A DNA stretch of 48,588 nt from DAOTWA01 sp034435955 (GTDB lineage: Bacteria > Chloroflexota > Anaerolineae > Anaerolineales > Anaerolineaceae): assembly GCA_034435955.1 (NCBI GenBank), contig DAOTWA010000039.1, positions 1 through 48,588 on the forward strand. The letters run 5' to 3'. Positions 23,185-31,517 of this stretch are shown one piece after another. The position numbers and the translations under genes are program-made. The number at the start of each line of letters is the position of its first letter. Position 1 is the first letter of the stretch. The notes beneath the pieces are model-generated. The model saw only the letters and a list, made by a program, of their open reading frames with translations. It searched no databases and was not told where the DNA came from.

Positions 23185-23646
23185 ATGCCAGACGACTTCC
23201 GCTTTTTCGTAGACATACCGATTCGCTACGGCGACCTGGATCCGCAATGGCACGTCAATAACGCCCGGTACCTTACCTTCATGGAGCAGGCGCGCTTGAG
23301 CTACCTCATCCACCTCGGCCTGTGGGACGGGGTCGATTTCATGAATCTCGGCCTGATTGTGGCTGATGTGCATATCGCCTATCTGGCTCCCCTTTCCCTG
23401 GGGCAAACGGCGCGCGTATTCATGCGGGTATCACGTTTGGGCAACAAGAGCATGCTGTGCGAATATCAGGTCGCCGACGCTGGCGATAACCAGATTTACG
23501 CCAAAGGCGAGACGGTAATGGTGGCCTACGATTACCATACCCGCCAATCCATCCCCATCCCGGTGGGCTGGCGGGAAAAAATAGCCGATTTCGAGGGCAT
23601 ACCCACATCTGAGAATAGATTACCCACAAATAACTCACAAAGCTGA
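23185..23646 (+). CDS. Hotdog-fold acyl-CoA thioesterase
   Basis: A 153-residue protein of the 4-hydroxybenzoyl-CoA thioesterase type, which splits acyl-CoA to acid and CoA. The N-terminal block IPIRYGDLDPQWHVNNARYL holds the family's active-site Asp and the HVNNxxY motif; LIVADVHIAYLAPLSLGQ and SMLCEYQVAD follow the fold. The start at 23185 fits the family; a longer frame from 23101 has unrelated sequence and would cover the promoter. TATAAT stands just before the ATG with no ribosome site, so the message is probably leaderless. It is divergent from the MarR/ABC operon. The substrate is unknown. Confidence 0.85.
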   Translation: MPDDFRFFVDIPIRYGDLDPQWHVNNARYLTFMEQARLSYLIHLGLWDGVDFMNLGLIVADVHIAYLAPLSLGQTARVFMRVSRLGNKSMLCEYQVADAGDNQIYAKGETVMVAYDYHTRQSIPIPVGWREKIADFEGIPTSENRLPTNNSQS

Positions 23647-23965
23647 ATCGGTGGCGCAGAATGCAGCCAGGTTGCCGCGCAGATGGAGCGAAAGGGGGGC
23701 AAAAGCGGGCTGCCATGGCGCGGGGAATTCTCCCTCCAACGCGGACGAACGCCGGTTGAGAGTGAGATTATCGTGACAATCGCCCCAATTAGTGACTGCT
23801 ATAGAGGCAAAAATTTGGTAGAATCATTTTAGAGATGAAAGAGTAAATGCATGGTGAAGGGCTTAACGTTATCGAACTCCTTTCACCGCATGGTCGCCGG
23901 CCCGGACCGCTGTCAGGAGAGTATGAGCGGAACGGGCTTTCGAAAAGTTGTAGGAGGATTTTACG

Positions 23966-26464
23966 TTGGCCGGTATGGATAGTTTCACCCAGCGGGCGCG
24001 CCGGGTCCTGAGTCTGGCGACTCAGGAAGCGGAAAGAATGCGCCACGGCACGGTGGGCACCGAACATCTGCTCCTGGGTTTGATCCAGGAAGAGGGCGGG
24101 GTAGCCAGCCGCGTGCTGCGCGAGTTGGGTTTGGAGTTGGATCGCGTACGGGAATTAGTGGAGCGATTTAGCGATAGTGGTCAATACCGCGGCGGGAAGA
24201 TCGAGCTCTCGACTGGAACGGAAGCCGTTCTGAAGTTCGCCGTCGAAGAGGCCCGGCGCATGGGCCATCACTATATTGGCACAGAGCATTTGCTCCTCGG
24301 CCTGGTGCGCCACGACGAAGGCGTGGCCATGGAAGTGCTGCGCAAACTGGGCGTCACACCCGAACAGATACGCCGCCAGACGCGCCGCGTGCTGCAAGAA
24401 TCCAGCGCCAGTGCTTCCAGCTCGGCCACGAGCCTGCGCAGCGCCCAACGCGCTGAACAGCAATCGCGTCCGAAGACGCCGCTGGTGGACCAATTGGCGG
24501 TTGACCTGACCGCTCTGGCGGAAGAAGGAAAGCTCGATCCGGTGATTGGCCGCCAGATGGAGATCGAGCGCGTCATCCAGATTCTGGCCCGCCGCACCAA
24601 GAACAATCCGGCGCTGATCGGCGAGCCGGGCGTTGGCAAGACCGCCATCGTCGAAGGCCTGGCCCAGCGTATTGTCGAGGGCGACGTGCCCGGCCCGTTG
24701 CTGGATAAACGCGTCCTGCAGTTAGACGTCGGATCGCTGGTCGCCGGCACAATGTACCGGGGCCAGTTCGAGGAGCGCCTGAAGCGCGTGATCGACGAGT
24801 TGAAAGCCTCGTCGGCCATCCTTTTCATCGACGAAGTGCATATGCTGGTGGGCGCCGGCGCGGCGGGCTCGTCTGTGGATGCCGCCAACATCCTCAAACC
24901 AGCCCTTTCGCGCGGAGAGCTTCAGGTGATCGGCGCCACTACTCTGGACGAGTACCGTAAGCACATTGAGAGCGATGCCGCCCTGGAGCGCCGCTTCCAG
25001 CCGATCATCGTCAATGAACCGACCATCGACGAGACGATCGAAATCCTGCGAGGCATACGCGGGGCCTACGAGGAACATCACCGTCTGACCATCTCGGACG
25101 AAGCTCTCGACGCCGCTGCGCATCTCTCCGCCCGCTATGTCACCGATCGCTATCTTCCAGACAAGGCCATCGACCTGATCGACGAATCCTCTTCGCGCGT
25201 TCGGATGTACAAAAGCCCGGCCGCCAAGACGGTCAAACAACTGCTGGCCGAGCTGCGCGAGGTGCGCCAGAATCACAGTCTGGCAGTGGAGGACGGCCGC
25301 TACGACGACGCCCAGGAGCTGCTCGAGCGCGAGAGCGCCCTTGAGCGCCAGATCGAGCGTCTGCGCAACGGTTGGGACCGCAATTCCAGTCCGGTGGTGA
25401 CCGCCGAGGACATCGCCGAGGTGGTCTCGATGTGGACCGGTGTGCCGGTGATGCAGATCGCCGCCGAGGAGTCGCAGCGCCTGCTGCAGATGGACGCCGA
25501 GCTGCGCAAGTACATCGTGGGCCAGGACGAGGCGATCGAGACGATCGCCAAGGCCGTGCGCCGGGCGCGCTCCGGTTTGAAAGATCCGCGCCGCCCGATC
25601 GGTTCCTTCATGTTCCTTGGCCCAACCGGAGTGGGCAAGACGGAGCTCACCAAGGCGCTGGCACGTTTTATGTTCGGCAGCGAAGAAGCGTTGATCCAGC
25701 TCGATATGTCCGAGTTCATGGAGCGCCACACGGTCAGCCGATTGGTGGGCGCGCCGCCCGGCTACGTGGGTTACGAGGAGGCCGGTCAGCTCACCGAAGC
25801 CATTCGCCGGCGGCCTTACTCGATCGTGGTGTTCGACGAGATCGAAAAGGCTCACCCTGAGGCGCACAACATGCTCCTGCAGATCATGGAAGAGGGGCAT
25901 CTTTCCGACGCGCGCGGCCACCGGGTGGACTTCCGCAACGCCATCATTGTCATGACCTCCAACATTGGCGCCGAGATGATCAAGCGTCAGACCTCCCTCG
26001 GTTTCATCCTGGAGCAGGATGAGGGCAAGAAAGAAGAGACCGCTTATGAGGAGATGCGCAAGAAGCTGCTGGATGCGCTCAAGCGCGTCTTCCGACCGGA
26101 ATTCATCAACCGCCTGGACGCTGTCATCGTCTTCCGCGCGCTCAACCGCGAGGACATCCAAAAAATTGTCTCGCTGGAGCTTGAAAAGGTGGCCGAGCGG
26201 CTCAAAGACCACGAGATCACCCTCCAGGCCTCGCCTGAAGCGCTCAGCCGCCTGGCCGAGGAGGGTTACGACCCCGAGATGGGCGCGCGGCCTCTGAAGC
26301 GCGTGATCCAAAACAAGGTCGAGGACCCGCTCTCGGACGCGCTGCTGGCGGGCGAGTTTCATGACGGAGACACCGTCTCGGTAGAGGTCGTGGAGAACGA
26401 GATCGTCCTGAAGCGGCTGGAGAAAGATGTGACTGAGGCAGAGGCCCTCGGCGCAGAAGCCTGA
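23966..26464 (+). CDS. clpC: ClpC-type AAA+ protease ATPase
   Basis: An 832-residue unfoldase that feeds proteins to ClpP. Order: double Clp-N domain (1-145, MRHGTVGTEHLLLGL and MGHHYIGTEHLLLGL), AAA1 with Walker A GEPGVGKT near 219, a short middle domain (about 410-470) as in ClpC rather than the long ClpB one, and AAA2 with Walker A GPTGVGKT near 552. The ClpP-docking loop is present as SLGF at 677-680. The start is TTG at 23966 with AGGAGG 8 bases before it; an ATG three codons later is too far from that site. The 319 bp upstream (23647-23965) hold a weak TAGAAT box and no CIRCE element or ctsR gene that I can see. Confidence 0.95.
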   Translation: MAGMDSFTQRARRVLSLATQEAERMRHGTVGTEHLLLGLIQEEGGVASRVLRELGLELDRVRELVERFSDSGQYRGGKIELSTGTEAVLKFAVEEARRMGHHYIGTEHLLLGLVRHDEGVAMEVLRKLGVTPEQIRRQTRRVLQESSASASSSATSLRSAQRAEQQSRPKTPLVDQLAVDLTALAEEGKLDPVIGRQMEIERVIQILARRTKNNPALIGEPGVGKTAIVEGLAQRIVEGDVPGPLLDKRVLQLDVGSLVAGTMYRGQFEERLKRVIDELKASSAILFIDEVHMLVGAGAAGSSVDAANILKPALSRGELQVIGATTLDEYRKHIESDAALERRFQPIIVNEPTIDETIEILRGIRGAYEEHHRLTISDEALDAAAHLSARYVTDRYLPDKAIDLIDESSSRVRMYKSPAAKTVKQLLAELREVRQNHSLAVEDGRYDDAQELLERESALERQIERLRNGWDRNSSPVVTAEDIAEVVSMWTGVPVMQIAAEESQRLLQMDAELRKYIVGQDEAIETIAKAVRRARSGLKDPRRPIGSFMFLGPTGVGKTELTKALARFMFGSEEALIQLDMSEFMERHTVSRLVGAPPGYVGYEEAGQLTEAIRRRPYSIVVFDEIEKAHPEAHNMLLQIMEEGHLSDARGHRVDFRNAIIVMTSNIGAEMIKRQTSLGFILEQDEGKKEETAYEEMRKKLLDALKRVFRPEFINRLDAVIVFRALNREDIQKIVSLELEKVAERLKDHEITLQASPEALSRLAEEGYDPEMGARPLKRVIQNKVEDPLSDALLAGEFHDGDTVSVEVVENEIVLKRLEKDVTEAEALGAEA

Positions 26465-26507
26465 AATTTGACCTCCTCCACTTCCCCAAGAAGAAGAGGC
26501 GTGACGG

Positions 26508-26565
26508 ATTTGGGGGCTTGTGGGTGCGGCGCACTCATGAGCCCCTAAATTCTTCTTTTATTTCT
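26508..26565 (+). terminator. Terminator of clpC
   Basis: ATTTGGGGGCTTGT (26508-26521) pairs over 14 bp (with wobbles) with the segment ending GAGCCCCTAAAT at 26550, followed by TTCTTCTTTTATTTC. Confidence 0.75.
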
Positions 26566-26577
26566 CTCATCTGTGGG

Positions 26578-26583
26578 TATACT
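26578..26583 (+). promoter_or_regulatory. -10 box for radA
   Basis: TATACT lies 36 bp before the ATG at 26620, just past the clpC terminator. The -35 is not clear. Confidence 0.4.
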
Positions 26584-26619
26584 AAACGGTAGCGTACAGC
26601 GATAACAGGCGGAATTACG

Positions 26620-28053
26620 ATGGCAAAGACCCAAACGCGATACGTGTGCCAGCAATGCGGCCGCACTTCCCCGCGCCCGCTGGGCCGCTGCCCGCAGTGC
26701 GGCGCGTGGGGCAGCATGGTGGAGGAGATCGTCGCCCCGCCGCCCGCCATCCAATCGAGCGGGCGTGGGCTGAGCGGCGGCACGCACCCGCGCCGTCTGG
26801 AGGAAATCGAGGGGGACGCGGAAGAACGCCTGCCCCTGCCAATGGCCGAGTTCGCCCGCGTGCTGGGCGGCGGGGTGGTGCCGGGCTCCATCGTCCTGGT
26901 GGGCGGCGACCCGGGCATCGGCAAATCCACGCTGATGCTACAGGTCGCCTTGGAGATGGCGTCCGCCGGGCGCGTGCTGTACGTCTCCGGTGAGGAATCC
27001 GAGCGCCAGATCAAGATGCGCGCCCTGCGCCTGCTTCGACCGGAAGAAACCAACGGCAGCGACAGCCGGGGCAGCGACCAGTTGCCCGAGGAGCTCTTCC
27101 TGGTCACCGAGACCAGCCTGCCCGCCATCTTCGAGCATATTGCGGCCGTCCAGCCGCGCCTGGTTATCGTCGACTCGATCCAGACGGTCTACCTGCCGGA
27201 GATGGAATCGACCGCCGGGTCGATCTCCCAGGTGCGGGAGTGCGCCAGCCGCCTGCGCGAGCTGGCCAAAGCCTCGGGCACGGCCGTGTTCGTCATCGGC
27301 CATGTGACCAAAGAGGGGGTGATCGCTGGCCCGCGCGTGCTCGAACACATCGTCGATACGGTGCTCTACCTCGAGGGGGATCGCTTCCAGGCTTACCGCC
27401 TGCTGCGCTCGGTCAAGAACCGCTTTGGGGCCACCTCAGAAGTGGGCGTGTTCGAAATGCGCGAGCGCGGAATGGTGGAGGTGACCAATCCGTCGGAAGC
27501 CTTCCTGGCCGAGCGCCTGGTCAATGCACCCGGTTCGGCCATCGCGGTGACCATGGAAGGCACCCGCCCGCTGCTGGTCGAGTTGCAGGGACTGACCAGC
27601 CCCTCCAGCTTCGGCAATCCACGCCGCACCCCCAACGGGGTGGATATCAATCGCCTGCTGCTGATCGTGGCGGTGCTCACCCGCCGGTTGGGTATGCACC
27701 TGGGCGAGCAGGACGTGTTCGTCAACGTGGTCGGCGGGCTGCGGGTGAGCGAGCCAGCCGCCGACCTGGCCATTGCCGCCGCGATTACCTCCTCGTACCG
27801 CGACCAACCCATCCGCGCCGATGCGGTGCTGATCGGCGAGGTGGGACTATCGGGCGAGCTGCGCACGGTGGGACAGATGGACGCCCGCCTGCGCGAGGCG
27901 GCCAGGCTGGGCTTCCGCCTGGCCGTGGTGCCGAAGCGCCTGCGCCGCGGGGAACGCTGGCCGCAGAGCATCCAGATCGTGGAGGCGCGTTCGCTGCGCG
28001 AGGCATTAAATCACGCCCTGGTAACTGGAGAGAAGGACACATCCACCCAATAA
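26620..28053 (+). CDS. radA: DNA repair protein RadA (Sms)
   Basis: A 477-residue RecA-like helicase that helps branch migration in recombination. Zinc finger: Cys10, 13, 24 and 27 (VCQQCG, GRCPQCGAWG). RecA core: Walker A GGDPGIGKST at 95-104, LVIVDSIQTVYLPE as Walker B, and the RadA-specific KNRFG at 266-270. A Lon-like C-terminal domain covers about 300-470 (VNVVGGLRVSEPAADLAIAA). Length and order are normal. It has its own -10 box and is separated from clpC by a terminator. Confidence 0.96.
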   Translation: MAKTQTRYVCQQCGRTSPRPLGRCPQCGAWGSMVEEIVAPPPAIQSSGRGLSGGTHPRRLEEIEGDAEERLPLPMAEFARVLGGGVVPGSIVLVGGDPGIGKSTLMLQVALEMASAGRVLYVSGEESERQIKMRALRLLRPEETNGSDSRGSDQLPEELFLVTETSLPAIFEHIAAVQPRLVIVDSIQTVYLPEMESTAGSISQVRECASRLRELAKASGTAVFVIGHVTKEGVIAGPRVLEHIVDTVLYLEGDRFQAYRLLRSVKNRFGATSEVGVFEMRERGMVEVTNPSEAFLAERLVNAPGSAIAVTMEGTRPLLVELQGLTSPSSFGNPRRTPNGVDINRLLLIVAVLTRRLGMHLGEQDVFVNVVGGLRVSEPAADLAIAAAITSSYRDQPIRADAVLIGEVGLSGELRTVGQMDARLREAARLGFRLAVVPKRLRRGERWPQSIQIVEARSLREALNHALVTGEKDTSTQ

Positions 28054-28132
28054 CCATGGCCAGGCCGGATCGCCGGCTGTCCATCGATCGTCCGTCTTAT
28101 CATTCCCTCAATAAAATCTACCAAAACCTACA

Positions 28133-28162
28133 TTGACAATAATCCTTATAATTTGATAAATT
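28133..28162 (+). promoter_or_regulatory. Candidate promoter for the HTH regulator unit
   Basis: TTGACA at 28133-28138 and TAAATT at 28157-28162 are 18 bp apart. A better -10 word, TATAAT at 28147, is too close to the -35. The region is strongly AT-rich between GC-rich genes. Confidence 0.4.
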
Positions 28163-28281
28163 TACATATATTTTGGGCCGGGGATATGCGGATTGATCCA
28201 ATTTTCCGGCCGGTGGTTTTCTGTGAATACGATCGATTGTTCGATGACCAATGCGATGCCGTTGAGCGGGAGTGCGCAGCC

Positions 28282-28908
28282 ATGTCCGGCGAGTGGTTGA
28301 GTTTGAGCCAGGTGGCCGAGATGCTGGGTGTGCATCCCAGCACGGTGCGCAACTGGTCCGACCATGGGCGGCTGCCGGTGCACCGCACTCAGGGCGGTCA
28401 CCGCCGCTACCGCCGCAGCGAGCTGGAGCTGTGGCTCCAGGCGCAGGGCAAGGAGAATTTGGTCGACGCTGATCAGGTGTTGCAGCGCGCCGTCAACCTT
28501 ATCCGCGTGCAAATCAACGAGGGCCGCCTGGAAAATGAGACCTGGTACCAGAAGCTGGATCAGGAAGCCCGCGACCATTACCGGCGCAGCGGGCAGGCTC
28601 TCTTTCAGGGATTGGTCAATTTCCTGTCGACCGACAGCGAGCACGAAGCCATGGCCGAGGCGCGCTCGCTGGGCTACGAATACGCCAGTCGCGGCAACCG
28701 CTATGGCCTGACGATGGCCGAGGCGACCAAGGCCTTCCTGTTTTTCCGAGATGCACTCATGGAGTCGGTGCTGGATGTGTACGCATCGGCTCAGATCAGC
28801 GCGCCCAACGTGTGGGCCAAAATGCTGCACAAGATCAACGTCTTCACCGATCAAGCCCTGGTGGCCTTCATCGAAATGTTTCAGGCGTACAAGGAGGGTA
28901 AGCGTTGA
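28282..28908 (+). CDS. HTH (BldC/MerR-like) regulator with RsbRD-like domain
   Basis: A 208-residue protein. The first ~58 residues form an excisionase/MerR-type helix-turn-helix (SLSQVAEMLGVHPSTVRNWS, then HRTQGGHRRYRRSELELWL). The all-helical rest (about 70-205) resembles the RsbRD N-terminal sensor fold, with YGLTMAEATKAFLFFRDALM as the clearest part; that match is by pattern only. It would be a DNA-binding regulator with a signal-sensing tail. ATG 28282 has GGGAG upstream; an in-frame ATG at 28186 would add 32 residues and cannot be excluded. Its stop overlaps the TTG of the next small gene, so the two are translationally coupled. Confidence 0.8.
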   Translation: MSGEWLSLSQVAEMLGVHPSTVRNWSDHGRLPVHRTQGGHRRYRRSELELWLQAQGKENLVDADQVLQRAVNLIRVQINEGRLENETWYQKLDQEARDHYRRSGQALFQGLVNFLSTDSEHEAMAEARSLGYEYASRGNRYGLTMAEATKAFLFFRDALMESVLDVYASAQISAPNVWAKMLHKINVFTDQALVAFIEMFQAYKEGKR

Positions 28909-29039
28909 CCGTGCGGCCTCCCAGCCGGCGCTTCGATCCATCCTCCTGGATCGCCAGAATGGTGCCGGCGGTTTTGGTGCTGTTGTTGGTTGGCCTGGTG
29001 GCGGTGCTGGTAATCGTCGCCGTGGCTTTGATCCGATGA
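28905..29039 (+). CDS. 44-residue single-span membrane peptide
   Basis: A TTG start overlaps the stop of the regulator gene (TTGA) and has AAGGAGGG upstream inside that gene's end. The product has a basic N-terminus (TVRPPSRRFDPSSWIARM) and one strong membrane helix of about 24 residues rich in Val and Leu, then ends in Arg. The positive front predicts the N-terminus inside. No family is recognised. The strong ribosome site and coupling support translation. It lies between a regulator and a polytopic membrane protein. Confidence 0.65.
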   Translation: MTVRPPSRRFDPSSWIARMVPAVLVLLLVGLVAVLVIVAVALIR

Positions 29040-29070
29040 TCGTCGAGATTAGCTTTACAGAGGTGATCTT

Positions 29071-29787
29071 ATGACCCACTTACCGATTTTGACGACGGTG
29101 GTTACATTTGCATTTGGGCTGGCCGTCTTCAGCCGCTTCCTGAGCCGCCGACACGCTCACCTGCTGATTTGGACTATCGGCCTCGGGTTTTACGGCCTGG
29201 GGACCTTGTCCGAATCCGTGCTGGGCTTCACCTACCACAATTCCGTGCTCAAGCTGTGGTACCTGGCCGGGGCCATGCTCAGCGCCGCCTGGCTCGGTCA
29301 GGGCACCATCCATCTACTTGTGCGCAGGCGCGGTGTGGCTCTCGGTCTGACGATCCTGCTGGCCATCGTCTCCATCGTGGCGGCCGTGTCGTTGTACACC
29401 TCTCCGGTCACCGCCGCCGCCGGAGCCTATAATGTGACCAGGCCAGCCTCTGCCCAATACAGCGCCATCCTCACCCGCACCGGACTGACCCTCGCGCTCA
29501 CCATCATCCTGAATATTTACGGCACGCTCGCGCTGGTCGGCGGAGCCATTTACTCGGCCTTCCTCTTCTGGCGCAAGCGGGTGCTGATCAACCGCGTGAT
29601 CGGCAACGTGTTGATCGCCCTGGGGGCGTTGATGCCCGCTTTAGGCGGCTCGTTCATCAAAGCCGGGCTGGCCGACTGGCTTTACATCAGCGAGCTGCTC
29701 GGGGCGGTGATCATGTACATCGGCTTTATGCAGGCCACCTACGCGCCTGCCCAGCAGCCGGCGAAGCCTTCCACCCAGGCGGCCTGA
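29071..29787 (+). CDS. Polytopic (about 7-span) membrane protein of unknown function
   Basis: A 238-residue protein with about seven membrane segments, starting MTHLPILTTVVTFAFGLAVF and ending in a short Ala/Pro/Gln tail inside or outside the cell. Arg-rich loops (SRFLSRRHAH, VRRRG, WRKR) lie at regular places. The size and topology recall 7TM sensor modules or small exporters, but I recognise no motif. It starts 31 bp after the 44-residue peptide, so the three genes from 28282 look like one transcription unit. It may be the membrane sensor or effector for the regulator; that is inference. Confidence 0.8.
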   Translation: MTHLPILTTVVTFAFGLAVFSRFLSRRHAHLLIWTIGLGFYGLGTLSESVLGFTYHNSVLKLWYLAGAMLSAAWLGQGTIHLLVRRRGVALGLTILLAIVSIVAAVSLYTSPVTAAAGAYNVTRPASAQYSAILTRTGLTLALTIILNIYGTLALVGGAIYSAFLFWRKRVLINRVIGNVLIALGALMPALGGSFIKAGLADWLYISELLGAVIMYIGFMQATYAPAQQPAKPSTQAA

Positions 29788-29801
29788 TCTCCGTTTGCAG
29801 G

Positions 29802-29807
29802 TATAAT
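29802..29807 (+). promoter_or_regulatory. -10 box for the DUF6391 gene
   Basis: TATAAT lies 58 bp before the ATG at 29866. The leader holds GGAGG near 29854. No clear -35. Confidence 0.45.
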
Positions 29808-29865
29808 CGAACCCAGGTGCGGCTGCTCCAGAATCTCGGAGGAGCGCGCGCCTGGAGGCTATTCC

Positions 29866-30384
29866 ATGTCAATCCTGGATACCGTTCTCAACCTGGAGCC
29901 CGTCTCGCGCGTGCGCCGCAACCATGGCCTGGAGCACGCCACACTGCATGTCCTCTCGGCGCGCTACCCGCGTAAGCCATTGGCCGGTCATTCGGATGCC
30001 GGCGGCTTCTGGATACTGGGCGACGTGAGCACCGACGATGTGCGCAGCGCTGTGGATCAGGCTCTCGAGCGCATGCAGTCCGGCGAAGAAAGCCTGGCGG
30101 TGCACCCCAATTGCGGCACCAATTTTGTCACCTCGGGTGTGCTGGCCGGTCTGGCGGCCTGGGTGGCCCTGGCCGGCAGCGGCAAGAGCTGGCGCAGCCG
30201 TCTTGAACGCCTGCCAACCGCCATGGCCCTCGCGACTCTGGCGCTGGTTTTCGGCCAGCCGCTGGGATTCCTTGTTCAGGCGCGGGTCACAACCTCGGGC
30301 CGGCCCGAAGGACTGCGCGTCACATCGATCCATGCCACCCGGCGCAGCGGCGTGCCCGCACACCGTGTGCTGACCGAAGGCTGA
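29866..30384 (+). CDS. DUF6391-family membrane protein
   Basis: A 172-residue protein with conserved RRNHGLEHATLHVLSAR, AGGFWILGDVSTDDVRSAV and LAVHPNCGTNFVTSGV, the marks of DUF6391, known from cyanobacteria and Chloroflexota and of unknown function. The His and Cys residues in HGLEHAT and HPNCGT could bind a metal. Two membrane segments follow (about 88-104 and 121-142). Good GGAGG before the ATG. It is followed 23 bp later by holA on the same strand, probably by chance rather than function. Confidence 0.75.
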   Translation: MSILDTVLNLEPVSRVRRNHGLEHATLHVLSARYPRKPLAGHSDAGGFWILGDVSTDDVRSAVDQALERMQSGEESLAVHPNCGTNFVTSGVLAGLAAWVALAGSGKSWRSRLERLPTAMALATLALVFGQPLGFLVQARVTTSGRPEGLRVTSIHATRRSGVPAHRVLTEG

Positions 30385-30407
30385 AACTCCGGGGCAGGGG
30401 GAGTAGG

Positions 30408-31517
30408 GTGGCCGAAGAAAGCCCCATCGTCTACGTCTTTCACGGCGACGACGAGTTCTCAATAAAGCGCCGCCTGGCAGGTCTGCGCGCCAGGATGGGA
30501 GACCCTTCCCTTGCCGAGCTGAACACCACTTTTCTGGACGGCCGCACCCACGGTCTGGAGGAACTACGATCGGCGGCGCTGGCCATGCCTTTCCTGCTCG
30601 AGCGCCGTATGGTGATCGTGACCGATGCGCTCGCGCGTCTCGATCCAGCCGCCGGACACGGCGACGAAGACGAAGCCAGGGCATCCGAAGGTCTGAAGAC
30701 CACCCGCAAAGAATTCCTCTCTCTGCTGGATGCGCTTCCACCGACGACCGCGGTGGTATTGATTATTCCCGACAGTCCGTATTGGAAAAGGGAAGGGGGT
30801 GAGTACCGGCGCGCCTGGCGCGTGTTGACGCCCAAACACTGGCTCATGAAATGGTGTCACCAGGCGGGAAAACGCGCCCTGGTGGTTGAATTCCCGCTGC
30901 CGGAGAGCGGCGAGATGCCGGCCTGGATTCGCAGTCAGGCCAAGGAACAGGGCGGGCAGTTCACCCCTCAGGCGGCTGCCGAACTGGCCGCCCACGTCGG
31001 GACTGATACCCGCGTGGCGGCCGAGGAGATCACCAAGCTGCTTACTTACGTGAACTGCCGCCGCGCGGTGGAAGCGGACGACGTCGAGCTGCTCACCGCC
31101 CCGGCTGGCCAGCCGGACGTGTGGGCCATGGTCGACGCGCTTGGCGCGGGCGATCCACGCACAGCCCTCCGCCACCTGCACGACCTGGAAGAACTGCAGG
31201 AAGCCAGTTACCTGTTCGCCATGGTGGTGCGCCAGTTCCGCCTGCTGATTATGGCGCGCGAAGGTTTAGATGAAGGCCTGGACGAGGCCCGCCTGGCTGG
31301 CGAGCTGCGCCAGCAGCCCTTCGTCATGCGTAAAATCTGCCAGCAGGCCCAAAGATTCACGCTGGAGCAGCTCAAGGACATCTACCGCCGGCTCCTGGAG
31401 ATCGATCGTGCCAACAAAACCAGTAGTACCGCCTCCCCCGAAGGCGCGCTCGAAGCCTTCATAGCAGGATTGGGTACGGGTTATCCTCTCACCGGCATCG
31501 GCAAACCCGATCCGTGA
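30408..31517 (+). CDS. holA: DNA polymerase III delta subunit
   Basis: A 369-residue clamp-loader subunit that opens the sliding clamp. N-terminal domain begins IVYVFHGDDEFSIKRRL (the family's xxGxDxxLxxxxL start); the AAA-like middle has AMPFLLERRMVIVTDAL; the C-terminal collar part has DVWAMVDALGAGD, EEITKLLTYV and LLEIDRANKT. An inserted stretch rich in charged residues (about 85-105) and another near 130-160 make it a bit longer than usual. GTG start at 30408 with GGGGGAG upstream. The last 37 bp overlap the 3' end of amrS on the other strand. Confidence 0.9.
   Translation: MAEESPIVYVFHGDDEFSIKRRLAGLRARMGDPSLAELNTTFLDGRTHGLEELRSAALAMPFLLERRMVIVTDALARLDPAAGHGDEDEARASEGLKTTRKEFLSLLDALPPTTAVVLIIPDSPYWKREGGEYRRAWRVLTPKHWLMKWCHQAGKRALVVEFPLPESGEMPAWIRSQAKEQGGQFTPQAAAELAAHVGTDTRVAAEEITKLLTYVNCRRAVEADDVELLTAPAGQPDVWAMVDALGAGDPRTALRHLHDLEELQEASYLFAMVVRQFRLLIMAREGLDEGLDEARLAGELRQQPFVMRKICQQAQRFTLEQLKDIYRRLLEIDRANKTSSTASPEGALEAFIAGLGTGYPLTGIGKPDP

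Noticed and set aside
23647..23965. CIRCE or CtsR operator before clpC
   Set aside because: No TTAGCACTC-type repeat or CtsR heptad pair could be found by eye.
23847..24011. 54-codon leader peptide overlapping the clpC start
   Set aside because: An open frame exists but has a weak ribosome site and no recognisable content; it may be chance.
24722..26362. Long minus-strand frame of 546 codons inside clpC
   Set aside because: Shadow of the GC-rich clpC gene; composition (many His, Asp, Val, Gly) is typical of antisense frames.
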